Below are positions 29,423-40,476 of a DNA stretch of 64,000 nt, piece by piece. The position numbers and the translations under genes are program-made. Positions within the stretch are counted from its first letter, which is position 1; every line of letters starts with the position of its first letter. Below the pieces are notes generated by a model. The model was not told where the DNA came from and did no database searches. It saw only the letters and a program-made list of their open reading frames with translations. The stretch comes from Mesostigma viride (taxonomy: Eukaryota > Streptophyta > Mesostigmatophyceae > Mesostigmatales > Mesostigmataceae), in NCBI GenBank assembly GCA_009746045.1, contig RPFO01000213.1:4960676-5024675 (forward strand), read 5' to 3'.

Positions 29423-29860
29423 TCAATACCGCTGAAAGTAGCTTTCATTGCAGCACATGATGTTAAGTCCCTGCAGGTGGAACTCTATGATGTCCAGCTG
29501 CTCTTCGGTGACTTCCCTCCCCTCTTTATCGAACACCACGATGACCTTCGACAGCCCGGGGTCGAAATACCGGCCATAGACCATCAGCTGGCCGATCGCG
29601 TCGGTCCAGCGCGAGATCTCCTTAACCTCGACGATCATGCGGTACCTGTGGCTGACGACGTCGGCCCTCATGCCGGTCTGGCCCACGGGGGCCTCGGCCT
29701 GGCCCTGTATCCGCGCGGCGACCCTGTCGCGCACGTCCGCCTCACACTGGTACACGGGCTGCCTCTCCACCTCGGCGACGAGTCTGTGCGTGAGGGCGGC
29801 CATGCACCCTCGCTGGCCGGCAGCCGCGGGAGCGTTGTAGAAGGCGTCCGCCCAGTCCAT
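29423..29860 (-). CDS. PD-(D/E)XK nuclease-like protein, paralogue of 2880-3278
   Basis: 145 aa from ATG at 29860. Core: GMRADVVSHRYRMIVEVKEI with the Asp and the Glu-x-Lys expected of PD-(D/E)XK nucleases, then RWTDAIGQLMVYGRYFDP, the QLxxY helix. The N-terminus has an Ala-rich cap. It shares the EVKE...W...(Q/E)L.xYGR layout with the first viral gene of the window, but the two are far diverged. Its start overlaps the open frame of the divergent TRAF-type gene by two bases. Possible roles are a recombination or repair nuclease. Confidence 0.65.
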   Translation of the reverse strand: MDWADAFYNAPAAAGQRGCMAALTHRLVAEVERQPVYQCEADVRDRVAARIQGQAEAPVGQTGMRADVVSHRYRMIVEVKEISRWTDAIGQLMVYGRYFDPGLSKVIVVFDKEGREVTEEQLDIIEFHLQGLNIMCCNESYFQRY

Positions 29861-30194
29861 GGCGGCGACGGCGAACACGGGACTGATCCAGGCCGCAACG
29901 TGCCACACTAGGGAGGAGGGCAAGTGCGAGGCCATGGTCTGCAGGCGTCCGTGCATGGAGCAGCTGATCGCCAAACAGAGGAGCAGGGGCGGCCCCTCGT
30001 CCGCGGTGCTGGGGAGGTGCATCGTGTGCAGGGGCCAGTGGAATCGCTACGTCTTCCGCCCCTGCATCCGGGTCGGCAGCATCACCGCAGAGGTTGCGAG
30101 GAGGTGCCCCCACGACGGGTGCGACTTTACAGCGAAGGGCATGGTGCTGTTGTCCCATGAAAAGGATTGCGGATACAAGAAGGTCGCGTGTCCA

Positions 30195-30971
30195 TTACAA
30201 TTCGTTCAAGTGGCCCGCCGGAGCGGCTGTACAATTTTTCCCAGTGAGCGCGCTGCCAAGTGTACTTGTGGGCAAATTTTTAGGTGCCCCGTCACATCGA
30301 GGTACTAAAAATTAGGCTACGGTACGAATTCAGCGAATTTCAGCGAATTTTCAGTCGAACCAAAGGAAGTGACGCCAACTACCAAAAAGTTTCCGTTACG
30401 AATTTTCAGCCCAACACTCGCGCAAAATGAAGTGACGGCAACTACCAAAAAGTTTCCGTTACGAATTTTCACTCCCACACGTTTGCACAAAAGGAAGTGA
30501 CGGCAACTACCAAAAAGTTTCCGTTACGAATTTTCAGTCCCACACTTCGCGCAAATTTTAGTAGGGCTGCACGCAAGCTACCTTTCAAAATTTTGCGCTA
30601 GTATGGAACGCATTTCATTCGTCTGGAGGAACGCTGCCCGCCAACTACCCCCGTTCAGAAAGTTCCGCCGAAATTTACCCGAGATTTGGAAATCTGAACG
30701 TCCGCGCAAATTTTAGTAGGGCTGCACGCAAGCTACCTTTCAAAATTTTGCGCAAGTATGGAACGCAATTCATTCGTCCGGAGGAATGCTGCTCGTCAAC
30801 TGCCCCCGTTCAGAAAGTTGCGCCGAACTTTACTTGAGATTTGGAAATCGGAACGTGCGGTTGGAGTTTCGCGGGGAAACCCAAGTTCCCAAGTAATTCA
30901 CCAATGACGCGCTTCGAACACTTGTCCGCTAAAACCTAAGCAGCCGCTCCGGCTGGCCACTTAAACGAAAC
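30195..30971. mobile_element. Non-autonomous inverted-repeat transposon (MITE-like), 777 bp
   Basis: 29-bp imperfect terminal inverted repeats (30201-30229 versus 30941-30969, 27 of 29 matching). The interior is non-coding and repetitive: three copies of a block with gaagtgacggcaactaccaa near 30365-30535 and two copies of a block with tagtagggctgcacgcaagc (about 30559 and 30714). A 2-3 bp target duplication (TTA/TTG) at the edges is possible. It interrupts a Cys-Pro-Leu codon series of the TRAF-type gene without changing frame. No transposase inside. Confidence 0.75.
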
Positions 30972-31106
30972 TTGATGCCCAACCAGCGCTTTGGGTGCAA
31001 GCAGTTGTTGCGCAGGAGGGACATCGCCCCCCATAGATCCGCCTGCCGACACTTTCCATGCAAGTACTACCTGGAGAGCGACGGCTGCAAGCACGTGGCG
31101 GACATG

Positions 31107-31111
31107 GCCGG
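31107..31111. other. Target-site duplication, left copy (GCCGG)
   Basis: GCCGG directly before the left LTR, repeated at 39498-39502 directly after the right LTR. A 5-bp duplication is the usual length for copia-type integrases. Confidence 0.85.
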
Positions 31112-31764
31112 AGTTAGCATATTGGGGCACCAATGTGCTAGATGGATGCAGGTTGAGGAGACCTTTCCAACGCCGTGTCAACCGCCTGGAACAGACAAGG
31201 GACTAGAAAGTTATCAAGTCCCGAAGTACTGCCGACCGGTGGGCGAGGGCGGGGCACACTCAGGGCATAGTGGACAGGACACGTGGCAGGCCGTGCCTGC
31301 ACAGGCTTAGCCTGTACTCTCACGTGACTGGGACACAGTGTACTGAGGGCTCAACGGTACTGTGGCTAGTAGAAGCCAGTAACCAGCCAGCTGGTCTGCA
31401 AGGATGTAAGTCCTTGCAGGACTGTGGCAGGTCCTGTGCTGTCCTAGACACAGGATAGCCAGAGATTCCTGTATGCTGCCTGCAACGAGGATGCAGGCAG
31501 CGATACGAGGCTCTGGCAATGTAGCGTTGCCCAGCGTTGCTCATGACCGAGGAACAAGGATGGAACGAGGTTGCATATAGCTCGAGGCTCAACGAGGCAA
31601 CGAGCGTCTTCACACACGAACCTTGGTCGTCACGACGAGTGGCGAGCCTATCGAGGGTCGTAGGCCTGGTGTGAGGATAAAGGTTGCTAGCCAGCAGCCT
31701 AGGGTCATTCCAGCCGGCAAGGACCAGGAGCTCACAAGCTCTGCTGACGAGTTGCTGCGCAAAT
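31112..31764 (+). repeat. Left LTR, 653 bp
   Basis: Direct repeat of 38845-39497. Differences seen: cctggaacag versus cctagaacag, one extra T near 31315, and one G fewer near 31498. No obvious tRNA primer-binding site follows at 31765. Confidence 0.9.
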
Positions 31765-33354
31765 CGTACTATTGCTTCCACGCTTTCATGTCTGGTTCAT
31801 CGTCAAGCAGCCACGGTGCTGGTGAGGCGAACGAGCAGAGAGACGCGCAAGCGTTTTTCCCCTACCGTAACCAAGCAAACGCTCCAACATTCGTGCAAGC
31901 GGCCTACGTAGCGAGGCACTTGGCAGAAGAGGGGTGGGTGGCGGTGAGTGGGGGAGGCAGCAGGCCAGCGGCGGCGGACCCGATTATCAACGGGCTCGCG
32001 TCGTGATTTCTCCAGGTGAGACGGGGCGAGTGGCGGTGGAAGAGTTGGTGCGCTACGTGACGCGCTAGCTGAAACTGCTAATCGTGTGGAGGTCGCTTAT
32101 CAGGGCGCCCATATCACTCTTGCCGGTCTCGACCTAGCCAGGGAGGCGCTTAGCCAGATTGTGGCAACAGCGCTCGGCAGCACCCGACTGTTTAACCACT
32201 GGGTGGCGACAGCAGTGCTAGGAGAGGGGGTACCAGACGCCGACATCATCCGGAACGCGCGTGCTCGGGAGACGGTAAATCCTTGGAGCACGGCAGAGGT
32301 ATTTGCCCAAACCATTGAGAATCTTGTTGCTGTCCTTTTGCAAGAGTCGAGAGGGTACGCAGACAGGTTCTATATTACCACGCAGCCTTTCGGGGTATAC
32401 TCAAGGCTTGATACACCGAGGCCGGAAACCACCACTGCGTGGGGTCCGGAGGTGGAATTGTCACGGGGGTCGAGAAGACGCCTGAAGACGTCCATTTCGA
32501 GTGGACTGACAAGCCAGAGGGCTCCGTCAAGCGCTCAGCCCAGCAGATAAACGAGGGCGACGGCACTACCGAGACCTACGAGGAAGGCAGAGAGCTGATC
32601 TGCATTTCCCTCGTGAGGTCACTCACGAGTACGACCGTTACGGCCGAGGCGAGCAGAACGAGCTGGTCGGCGGCGGTAAGCGGTGGGTGCGCGACTTGCT
32701 TGGCATCGCAACCCAGGTGAGACACAACATCCAGTCGAACGCAAGGAGACGGGCGACCTGTGACCTGCGTGCTGGGAGAGTTTAACCCAGACCTCCAGAT
32801 TGTCGCAGCGGCAGCAGCAGCCACACCGGTTGCTGAGGGTGTTGAGCAGCGTCCAGACCGTGAGGAGGGGCAGGCGAGTGCAAGCCAGGAGGCGGCCTCG
32901 TCTGGAGTAAGTGCGTGAGCCTGAGGGGTTCCAGCAGCCATATCTGCGTGTGTTTTCTGTGGTATTCTATAATGCTTCGTAACACGCGCGGGGGCGGCAG
33001 CGGGAGCGGGGCGGAGCGGGGGATGGCGGGGGTGAGGCAAGGGCAGACACGGGAGGCCCCGCCAACGTCGTGCCAGAGGGACAGGCGATCCCAACGGCAG
33101 AGGGCGTCAATGGCAGGAGGGCTCCAACCGGAAGAGGAAAGAGGTGGCACAAGGGGAGGAGCGTGCAGGGTGGCCAACCGACGGCGTGGTGCTGACGGGG
33201 GAGGGCCAGAATGATGCTGAACGTCAAGCACCTGGTAAGAGACCATGTGTGCCTGGTCTGGTGTTCCTGCAGCTATGTTCCTGCGCCATTAGCACCTGTA
33301 GGAGCTGCTGTCATTGGCAGTGACCCTCGTGCTTTGCCTGGGACTAGACCTCAT
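31765..33354 (+). other. 5' internal region of the LTR element
   Basis: GC-richer than the pol region and with patchy open frames (31765-32006; 32086-32550 with DLAREALSQIVATALGSTR; 32439-32640) that do not form a known domain. It could be a decayed extra ORF or captured sequence. No primer-binding site recognised. Confidence 0.45.
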
Positions 33355-34316
33355 ATGAGTGCTGTGGCTGTGATGAATGGCCAGAAGCCTCTCAAGCCTC
33401 CTGTGGGACAGGAAGAGCTAGACAAGTGGTTGGAGGATATGGAGCTAGTTTCATGCTCTGTAGATCCCACTGTCAACCTTGTGCAGGTATTCCACACATC
33501 CACGACTAATAGGGATTCAAGTGAGCGGTGAGGGACAAGGCTAGGCAGGCTGTCAAGGACAAGCTGACTTGGTCTCAGTTCCTAGAGGGCCTACGTCAGG
33601 AGTTTTCTGATAAGGTACTCAACCTCACTAATCACTATAAGCTCAGCTATGATACCTTTGAGATCAAGGGCACAATAGCTGAGGAGCTGCAGCGGCTCAC
33701 ACGCATCAGGGAGAAGGGGGCCAAGCATGGCTTCAATCTGACTGATAGAGCAGTGGCAGATTACTTCCTGGATCGCATGGGGCTGAGTGTGGATGGGAGA
33801 AATGCAGCTAGGATGTTTGCTGATCAGACAGATGGGACGTGGCCAGCCTTGCAAAAGGTTATTTTCAATATCCGTCCATCTGACAATGCTGCTTGCAAGG
33901 CAATCCAGGTGACTGGTGCCCCTTCAGCCTCCGCTCATCAGGTCCATGGTGACGCCCCTGGGCAGGGTGCTCAGGGAGAAACCAGACCTAGTAGGCGTCA
34001 GAGGGCTAACAGGCGCAGGCAGAATGGTAACCAGGGTGGCAAGGGCCAGCAGCAGGGATCCAAAGGCAAGGGTCAGCAGCAGGCTGGTGGTCACCAGGGT
34101 GGTCAGCAGAACAAGGGTGGCCAAGGGCAAGGCAAGAGCCAGGGCCAGGGCACCCAGGCCAGTCAGAGCAGCCAGAACCAGGGTGGCCTGAAGAAGGCTG
34201 CTGCTGGGAAGGATGACAAGTGCTTTGGATGTGGCAGGACGGGTCATTGGCGACGTGACTGCCCAGACCAGGCCAAGTCTGCTGGAGCAGGCTCTGGCCA
34301 GGTGGGTAAGCCATGA
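33355..34316 (+). pseudogene. Gag of the LTR element (CCHC knuckle)
   Basis: Two frames (33355-33531 and 33528-34316). The N-terminal piece reads KPPVGQEELDKWLEDMELV; the long frame has a helical capsid-like region (SQFLEGLRQEFSDKV, EELQRLTRIREKGAKHGFN), a Gln/Gly-rich basic linker and a zinc knuckle CFGCGRTGHWRRDC near the C-terminus. It packages the element's RNA. The frames overlap by a few bases, so a base error or programmed shift may join them. Confidence 0.75.
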
Positions 34317-34322
34317 CTTGAG

Positions 34323-35640
34323 ATGTTGTCCCCTGTAAATAGTCAATCACCCCTAGTGGGACGAACAGTTGTACATAGTAATGGGGGTGTCCCTCTTGTG
34401 CAGCAGCAAGGGGTTGGGAATGATGAGGTGCTTCCACTCAATGATTGCAATAACGCTGCTGCAGCAGTGGAATTCCCTGTGCCTGTGGCAGGTGCAGGGT
34501 CTCCAGTTGTTGGGGTTGACTCTGGGAGTCAAGCCGCCAGACTGGAAGGACCTGCAGCTTCTGTGGGAACCGGGGCTGGCTCTGGGAGCCGAGCTACCTT
34601 GGAGGAGGTCCCTGGAGCAAGAGAACAGCAGGTGGGTCGTGCTATCCCAAGCACACAGTCTTTGTCACGTTCCTCTCTGTGCAGCCAGGCTGACAGGGGG
34701 TTGAGCTATGCTCAGGCTGGAAACACTCTACACCATATCTTTGGTCACTCTAAGCAGGCAGAGATGTTTGCTTGGAAGATTGGCAAGGAGCCTTTGCTAG
34801 AGGCCTGCAGTGCAGCTGCTCAGAATTGTGTCTGTCAGGAGAATGCTGTTCGCCTCCCACAGTCCCATGCCAGAGAACCTGCTAGAGAGCGGGGGGATAT
34901 CCAGGTGGACATCCAACACATCAGGGGCATGTATCTGTTGGTGGGGGTGGATAGGTTTAGCAGATATAGGTTGCTGACCATTCTTCCTGGAATGCAGGAG
35001 CATCAGCTGTTGATGGGTCTCCAGTCTTTGTTGCCAGGCTTTGGGGTGTACACCAAGGTGCAAGCTGACTTGCAGTTTGACTGCTTGATCAAGCTGGCTG
35101 ACCAGCTTCCTTGTAAGTTGGTAGTGGTCCCTAGGGAATCCATGGGCAGCAGGGAGCTGTAGAGAGATCTATACGTGAAGTAAAAACAGTGGTGCTAGCA
35201 GCTAGGAGTGTGCCTGTTGTGGCATCAGCTCTAGAGAAAGCAGCTTGGTGTAAGGGGATTGAGGAGCAGCTTAACCACAGGGTAACCTATTACTATGATG
35301 GTGTGGCAGTCTCTCCCCTGGCATTGCAGTTTGGTATGCTATCACAGGACGTGGTGGCAGCCTGCCTGAAGAAGGCAGACAGGGTGTTTTCCAGATTGAG
35401 GCGTAAGGACAAGGGTTGGAAAATGCTGAGGCCCCAGGTGGGACTGAGGGTCAGGATGTGGAAGGAACCGTCATTACCAGGCAAGCGTGGCAAGTGGCAA
35501 GATGGGCAGGTAACCCATGTTGAGGAAGCTAACCATTCTTGTCTGGTGGCTTTGGAGAGTAATCCCAAGCACGTGTACAGGCTATCCTGGGCTCACGTCA
35601 AGGAGAGAAGGCCAACTGCAATCTGGCCTGAAGACGGCCC
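34323..35640 (+). pseudogene. Integrase region of the LTR element
   Basis: Contains an HHCC-like zinc-binding segment (LHHIFGHSKQAEMF...CSAAAQNCVCQ), a core strand resembling the first catalytic Asp region (LLVGVDRFSRYRLLTIL), a stop at 35160, then a C-terminal SH3-like part (RVRMWKEPSLPGKRGKWQDG). It would join the cDNA to host DNA. The break at 35160-35190 makes it non-functional as read. It lies before the protease-like segment, which is not the usual copia order. Confidence 0.6.
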
Positions 35641-37907
35641 TGATCCTCCCTTGGAGGGAGATGAGCAGGATGAGAGCCAGGCAGCAGATGCTAACCCACC
35701 ATGCTTGGATTATGGTCTGTCCTGGATGGATGAGGGTGAGCAGGAGTCTGCTGAGACGTCTGTCACAAGGCCAGAGGTGGCCAGGGCTGCACCACAGTCC
35801 AGGGGGCTGCTTATGGCGGACATCATTCGAGCTCTGCAGAACAGCAAGCGTGATCCCAAGGTATCTAAGCTCACGGGATGGGGGTCATGTGGGGCACCAG
35901 CACTAGAAGTGGATACCAACTCACAGGTGTCCATTCTAAGGGTAGAGGATGCTGCAGGCTTGCAGTGGTCATCCCCTAGCTGCCTAGCTGTGTCTGATTT
36001 CTCTGGGAATGTGTCCATGAAGATCTTGGGAGAAGTGAGTGTGCCTATCCTGGGGGTGCCCACCACGTTCAGTGTGGTTGAAGGGTATCAGGGGCCTGCC
36101 ATTCTAGGTCAGAACTTCTTGTGCTTACCAGGGGTGAGGATATCCTCTGAGGAGCTAGCATTAGAAGGGCAGGGCCGCCTTCCCTTGCAGAGATATCGCT
36201 ACTCCCAGGGTCTTAGTGTGGCTGTAAGGGCTGTGAGGGGTCTAGAGGCAGAGGGTCCTGATACAAAGGAGCCCATTGCTGGGGACCTGCTGATCCTCCC
36301 TACTACGTTTGACCCACGTGAGTTGGGTGTGCAGAGGTACCAGATCCCAGGAACGAGTCCTGTACCTTGGCGCAAGCTAGTGGAGATGATGCAAAGCCCC
36401 AAGATGGCTAAGGCATGGACTCTTGGCTTTGTTGCTTCTGGGCATGAGTGGATAGTTGCCAACTGTGCAGAGCCTGTGGATGTCCTCCCTGAGGATCACC
36501 AGCTGCTCAGATTGATGTTTGTCCTCAAGCTCAAGGAGGTAGATGGCGTGCAGGTGCCACATGTTAGACCAGTTGTGACTGAGTACCATGGCACTGGACA
36601 GTTAGCAGATGAGGAGCTTTACACACCAGGGATGCTGCATGATACATGGAGGATTTTGTTGTGCATTTATTTGTCTTTTCTGCAGAAGGGGATACCCTAT
36701 AGCTCTGTGTTGGTAGATTTCAAGAGGGCTTTTCTTAAGGGTGATCAGCAGGAAGCACAGGATACTTGGCGCACAATACCCCCTTTCTTTGTTAAGGTGC
36801 CTGCAGTGTGGAGGGCAGAGCTGAAGACGAGGTATTTGAGGATTCTCAAAGGCGTGAAGGCCTTAGATCGAGTCCCATCATCTGGAGGAAGAGCTTGGAG
36901 AAGTACCTCAGGTCTGTCTGTGGTCTCTCAGTCTCTCCAGTTGATCCTTGTCTGTTTCAGGGTAGCTATGAGGGGCTGCCAGCGTTTGCCTCCCTGCATG
37001 GTGATGATCTGCATCTCCTGGGCCATCCCACTTGGCAAGAGTTGACTCTGGCCAGGATCCAGAAACGGTTTGAACTGGGTAAGATCCAGTACATGGTTGA
37101 GAATGAGCCCATGGTGTTTTGTGGAATGCAGGCGACCTTGGTCCATCAGCAGGGTACATGGTCCATCCAGCTGGAGGGTGGTAAGGATTATCCTCAGCAG
37201 ATCATAGATGCCTTGCAGGAGCCCATCACCCAGGCCAGATGTGCAACAATACGAGGTATGTTGGCATGGCTGGCCAGCATTTGTGCTCCTGACCTGTTGG
37301 TACTGAGTCGGTTGACCGATTCCCAACTGGTTGAGGTGGGTGCTGAGAGAGTGGTAGAGGCTGTTCGCATGTCTCCCCCTCTCATGCTGGGTCCTTTGGA
37401 TTTGTACAGGCCTTTTGACATGATGCTCTATGTGGACAGTTCTATGGATAGTAGGAAGGTCACAGAGGTCAGGGGCCGTGCAGCAGCATTAATATCCCTG
37501 GTGCAGGAACAGTCCTCTCTGGTCTGCTGGTACAGTCGGTTGCAAACAGGGTAACTCCCAGCAGTGACATTGCTGAGTGCAGGGCAATCTGTGAAGGGCT
37601 TCATACTGCTCTTTACTTGAGGGAGCTATTTTACCAGCTATGTCAAGTGGCTTCCTGTCGGTTGCAGATGCACACACTGGTAAGAACTGACAGCATGGGC
37701 ATGGTGCAGTTTGTGCACAGGCAGCTGGCCAGGAGCAGGGACCTTGATTATTTGTTGCTCAAGGAAATGTCTTGCTTAGCTAACATTGAACATGTGGCTG
37801 GCGTGGACAACCCTGCAGATGCTCTCACCAAGCTGGAGGAGAAGGCTGAGCTGCAATACCCTTTGCTTCGTGGGCTCATGGCCTCCAAGGGGGGAGGGCC
37901 AGAGTAG
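35641..37907 (+). pseudogene. Protease-like, reverse transcriptase and RNase H region of the LTR element
   Basis: Protease-like: VDTNSQVSIL (35909-35938) and GPAILGQNFL (about 36090-36120), matching the D-T/S-(G) and ILG-x-x-x-L marks of retropepsins. RT: YSSVLVDFKRAFLKGD (about 36700-36745), then after a frame change SLHGDDLHLLG (about 36995-37025) at the catalytic YxDD position. RNase H: MMLYVDSSMDSR (about 37420) and, in a third frame, DNPADALTK (about 37805). Frames change near 36830 and 37555. The RT and RNase H styles are copia-like. Confidence 0.75.
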
Positions 37908-38844
37908 ACCAAACAGCCTTGCTCTAGGTGGGAGGCATCCCAGTGGGCTGGGCAGCCACGTGGTGGCTGACAGCAGGTCCTTCAGAGTTCAGACACACTC
38001 TGCTGGACAGGGGTCAGGGTGGAGTCACTCCCCTGGCTGAGAATTTCGCCTGGCTCTGTCATGGAGCTGCAGAAGAGTCTTAAGGACTTTGTAATGGGCC
38101 TTGGGTCTTCATGGAATGGACCCTGCAAGGGCAGCCCAAGTGTTGGCTCTAACAGGTTGCTGTACATTTGTATATATTCTCTGTAACCAACCTGTTGCAT
38201 GCTAATAAAATCCCTGGTTGTGTGACCATGTTGGACGTGGTTGCCAGGGGCCTCACTATGGGTTATACTCCTTTATAATAAAACATAATCTTGTTATTGT
38301 CATGTCTTGTTGTTTGTGATGCTCAGTTCCAGGAGCTGATCCAAACCTGGAGGATATGGGGTGGGGTTCGATTCCCCAGCTGACCTCAGCCTGGCATGTA
38401 TGAATCCTGAGTTTATCCCTCAGTGAGGACATGGGCTCCCCATGTGTTGGCTAACATTTGTCAGGGCTCTCTCAGTCTTTGGAAGGATTTAAAAGATAAA
38501 GGAGGCTCCGTGGCGGGCGCCATATGAACGGGCGCCTGTGATAACTGGATGACCAGGAACTCACAATAGTACGTTCATGGACTCCTCTATCCAAACTCCT
38601 CTGACTAAGTGAAGACCTAACTTTAATCTACACCAGGTTCCCAAAGAAAGGGTTGGGATGTCATGTGGGTCAGAGGGCAACCTTTGAACCAATGAGCAGG
38701 CCTAGCTAATATTTGGAGGCACCTCAGGTTCCAAAAGAAAAGGCAGGTCTGGTCTCTGGGAGGGATCAGATGTCTGAAGGCTTGTGGGGACAGTGGCTGA
38801 TAGGTTCTCAGGCTGGTCCAAGCTCCAAAACAAGAAAGGGTTGG
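37908..38844 (+). other. 3' internal region of the LTR element
   Basis: No coding frame. A purine-rich tract (caaaacaagaaaggg, 38826-38840) just before the right LTR is a good polypurine tract. 38362-38378 resembles a tRNA T-arm, but no tRNA fits around it. Confidence 0.5.
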
Positions 38845-39497
38845 AGTTAGCATATTGGGGCACCAATGTGCTAGATGGATGCAGGTTGAGGAGACCTTTC
38901 CAACGCCGTGTCAACCGCCTAGAACAGACAAGGGACTAGAAAGTTATCAAGTCCCGAAGTACTGCCGACCGGTGGGCGAGGGCGGGGCACACTCAGGGCA
39001 TAGTGGACAGGACACGTGGCAGGCCGTGCCTGCACAGGCTTAGCCTGACTCTCACGTGACTGGGACACAGTGTACTGAGGGCTCAACGGTACTGTGGCTA
39101 GTAGAAGCCAGTAACCAGCCAGCTGGTCTGCAAGGATGTAAGTCCTTGCAGGACTGTGGCAGGTCCTGTGCTGTCCTAGACACAGGATAGCCAGAGATTC
39201 CTGTATGCTGCCTGCAACGAGGATGCAGGGCAGCGATACGAGGCTCTGGCAATGTAGCGTTGCCCAGCGTTGCTCATGACCGAGGAACAAGGATGGAACG
39301 AGGTTGCATATAGCTCGAGGCTCAACGAGGCAACGAGCGTCTTCACACACGAACCTTGGTCGTCACGACGAGTGGCGAGCCTATCGAGGGTCGTAGGCCT
39401 GGTGTGAGGATAAAGGTTGCTAGCCAGCAGCCTAGGGTCATTCCAGCCGGCAAGGACCAGGAGCTCACAAGCTCTGCTGACGAGTTGCTGCGCAAAT
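38845..39497 (+). repeat. Right LTR, 653 bp
   Basis: Near-identical to 31112-31764 and followed at 39498-39502 by the second GCCGG target copy. Confidence 0.9.
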
Positions 39498-39806
39498 GCC
39501 GGCATCAAGCGGCACGAGGAAGAGTGCCCTTTCGGCCAGTACCCGTGTGTGGTCCTCATCAACAACTTGCGCACCAAGTTGGGGATGTGGAGGACATGCA
39601 ACGAGAACAACCTGCTTCAATGGAGTCTGTGGGACCCGGGCTATGGCACGCCCCAGTGCAGTTGCGAGCAAGACCACACGCGCTTCTTTGGCGAGGGGTA
39701 CTTTGGCGAGGGTCGAGGGGAAAACTCGCCGTTTTTGCAGTCCCAGATGGGGCAGGATTACATAAGCCTTTAGTTTTTTAATGTTCATGGAAATGAAATG
39801 AAACGT

Positions 39807-40415
39807 TTATTCGGCATCTCGGACATCACCCTCCTCACTCATCATGTCCCTTAGCACGATGGCGCCGATCTTGGTGATGCAACCCTTGATCGCGCTCAAG
39901 AACTGGTCGTCGGGGGCCCACGCCTCCCAGTCACCCAATGCACTTTTTAGCTGGCGGCACTGGTTGCACGCACAGGATGGGTCGGCCGTGTCGATCTCCG
40001 CGAAATCCCACGCCTCCTCGTCCTCCTCCTCCTCCTCCTCGTCGTCCTCCTCCTCCTCCTCCTCCTCCTCCTCGTCCTCCTCCTCCTCCTCCTCCTCCTC
40101 CTCCTCCCGCGCCCTCTTCACGCCCCTTGCCTCTCCCCGTATGACGGCCGTCACGTCCCGCACCTCCTCTTCGAGCCCGGGCCTGTCCATGTGCGTCATG
40201 GACTCCGCCAGGAGGGCGCGATGGAGCAGGGCGCAGATGTCCAATCGCGGGTTGGCGAACTCGGGGTTGTGGCGGAGAAACGCGTCCGCGCGCTCGCAGG
40301 TGTGCTTCAATATGTTGCAAATGATGGCCATCACCACGTCCTTCTGTTGAGAGGTGATGGAGGAGGAGGCCATGTCGCCGTCCCACAGGAGGCCCGTCTT
40401 CATGAACTCGTACAT
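39807..40415 (-). CDS. Acidic-repeat protein with Cys pair
   Basis: 202 aa. The N-terminal half is helical (QKDVVMAIICNILKHTCERADAF); the middle is an uninterrupted run of about 45 Glu/Asp, and the C-terminal part has CACNQC and a helical end. The GAG/GAA run makes a long plus-strand Ser frame that is an artefact. Acidic runs of this kind suggest histone or basic-protein binding. Family not recognised. It lies just downstream of the interrupted TRAF-type gene, in opposite orientation. Confidence 0.6.
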   Translation of the reverse strand: MYEFMKTGLLWDGDMASSSITSQQKDVVMAIICNILKHTCERADAFLRHNPEFANPRLDICALLHRALLAESMTHMDRPGLEEEVRDVTAVIRGEARGVKRAREEEEEEEEEEDEEEEEEEEEDDEEEEEEDEEAWDFAEIDTADPSCACNQCRQLKSALGDWEAWAPDDQFLSAIKGCITKIGAIVLRDMMSEEGDVRDAE

Positions 40416-40476
40416 TTCTTCCTCTTCTCGTAGTTGTCATCACCGGACAATTTTTTGTGGGCGAGATAAGCGTAGT

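Larger units (their letters stand above)
31112..39497 (+). mobile_element. LTR retrotransposon (copia-like RT), 8.4 kb, recent
   Basis: Bounded by two 653-bp LTRs and a 5-bp duplication. Gag with a CCHC zinc knuckle, integrase, protease-like region, RT and RNase H lie in the internal part on the plus strand. The LTRs differ at only about three positions, so the insertion is young. The element is clearly lower in GC than the viral genes around it. The LTR ends (AGTTAGC...GCAAAT) lack the usual TG...CA. It lies inside the viral TRAF-type gene, so it came in after the virus was endogenised. Its ORFs are broken in several places, partly perhaps by base-calling errors. Confidence 0.9.
29934..39773 (+). 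pseudogene. TRAF-type zinc-finger protein broken by two insertions
   Basis: Three separated pieces share one frame: 29934-30194, 30972-31111 and 39503-39773. Each carries zinc-finger repeats of TRAF type: RRCPHDGCDF..LLSHEKDCGYKKVACPL; FGCKQLLRRRDIAPHRSAC..FPC; GIKRHEEECPFGQYPC. The first gap is a 777-bp inverted-repeat element, the second an 8.4-kb LTR retrotransposon flanked by GCCGG. Both insertions preserve the surrounding codons exactly. TRAF-like zinc-finger proteins are common in large algal viruses and may act in ubiquitin signalling. The N-terminus (ATG 29934, or 29859 if it overlaps the divergent gene) is uncertain. Confidence 0.8.

Noticed and set aside
38362-38378. tRNA T-arm-like sequence
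   Set aside because: The 5-bp stem and 7-nt loop are good, but no matching acceptor, D or anticodon arm fits upstream; it lies in the non-coding 3' part of the LTR element.
39844-40350. Plus-strand poly-Ser protein
   Set aside because: Opposite strand of the Glu/Asp run of the acidic protein.
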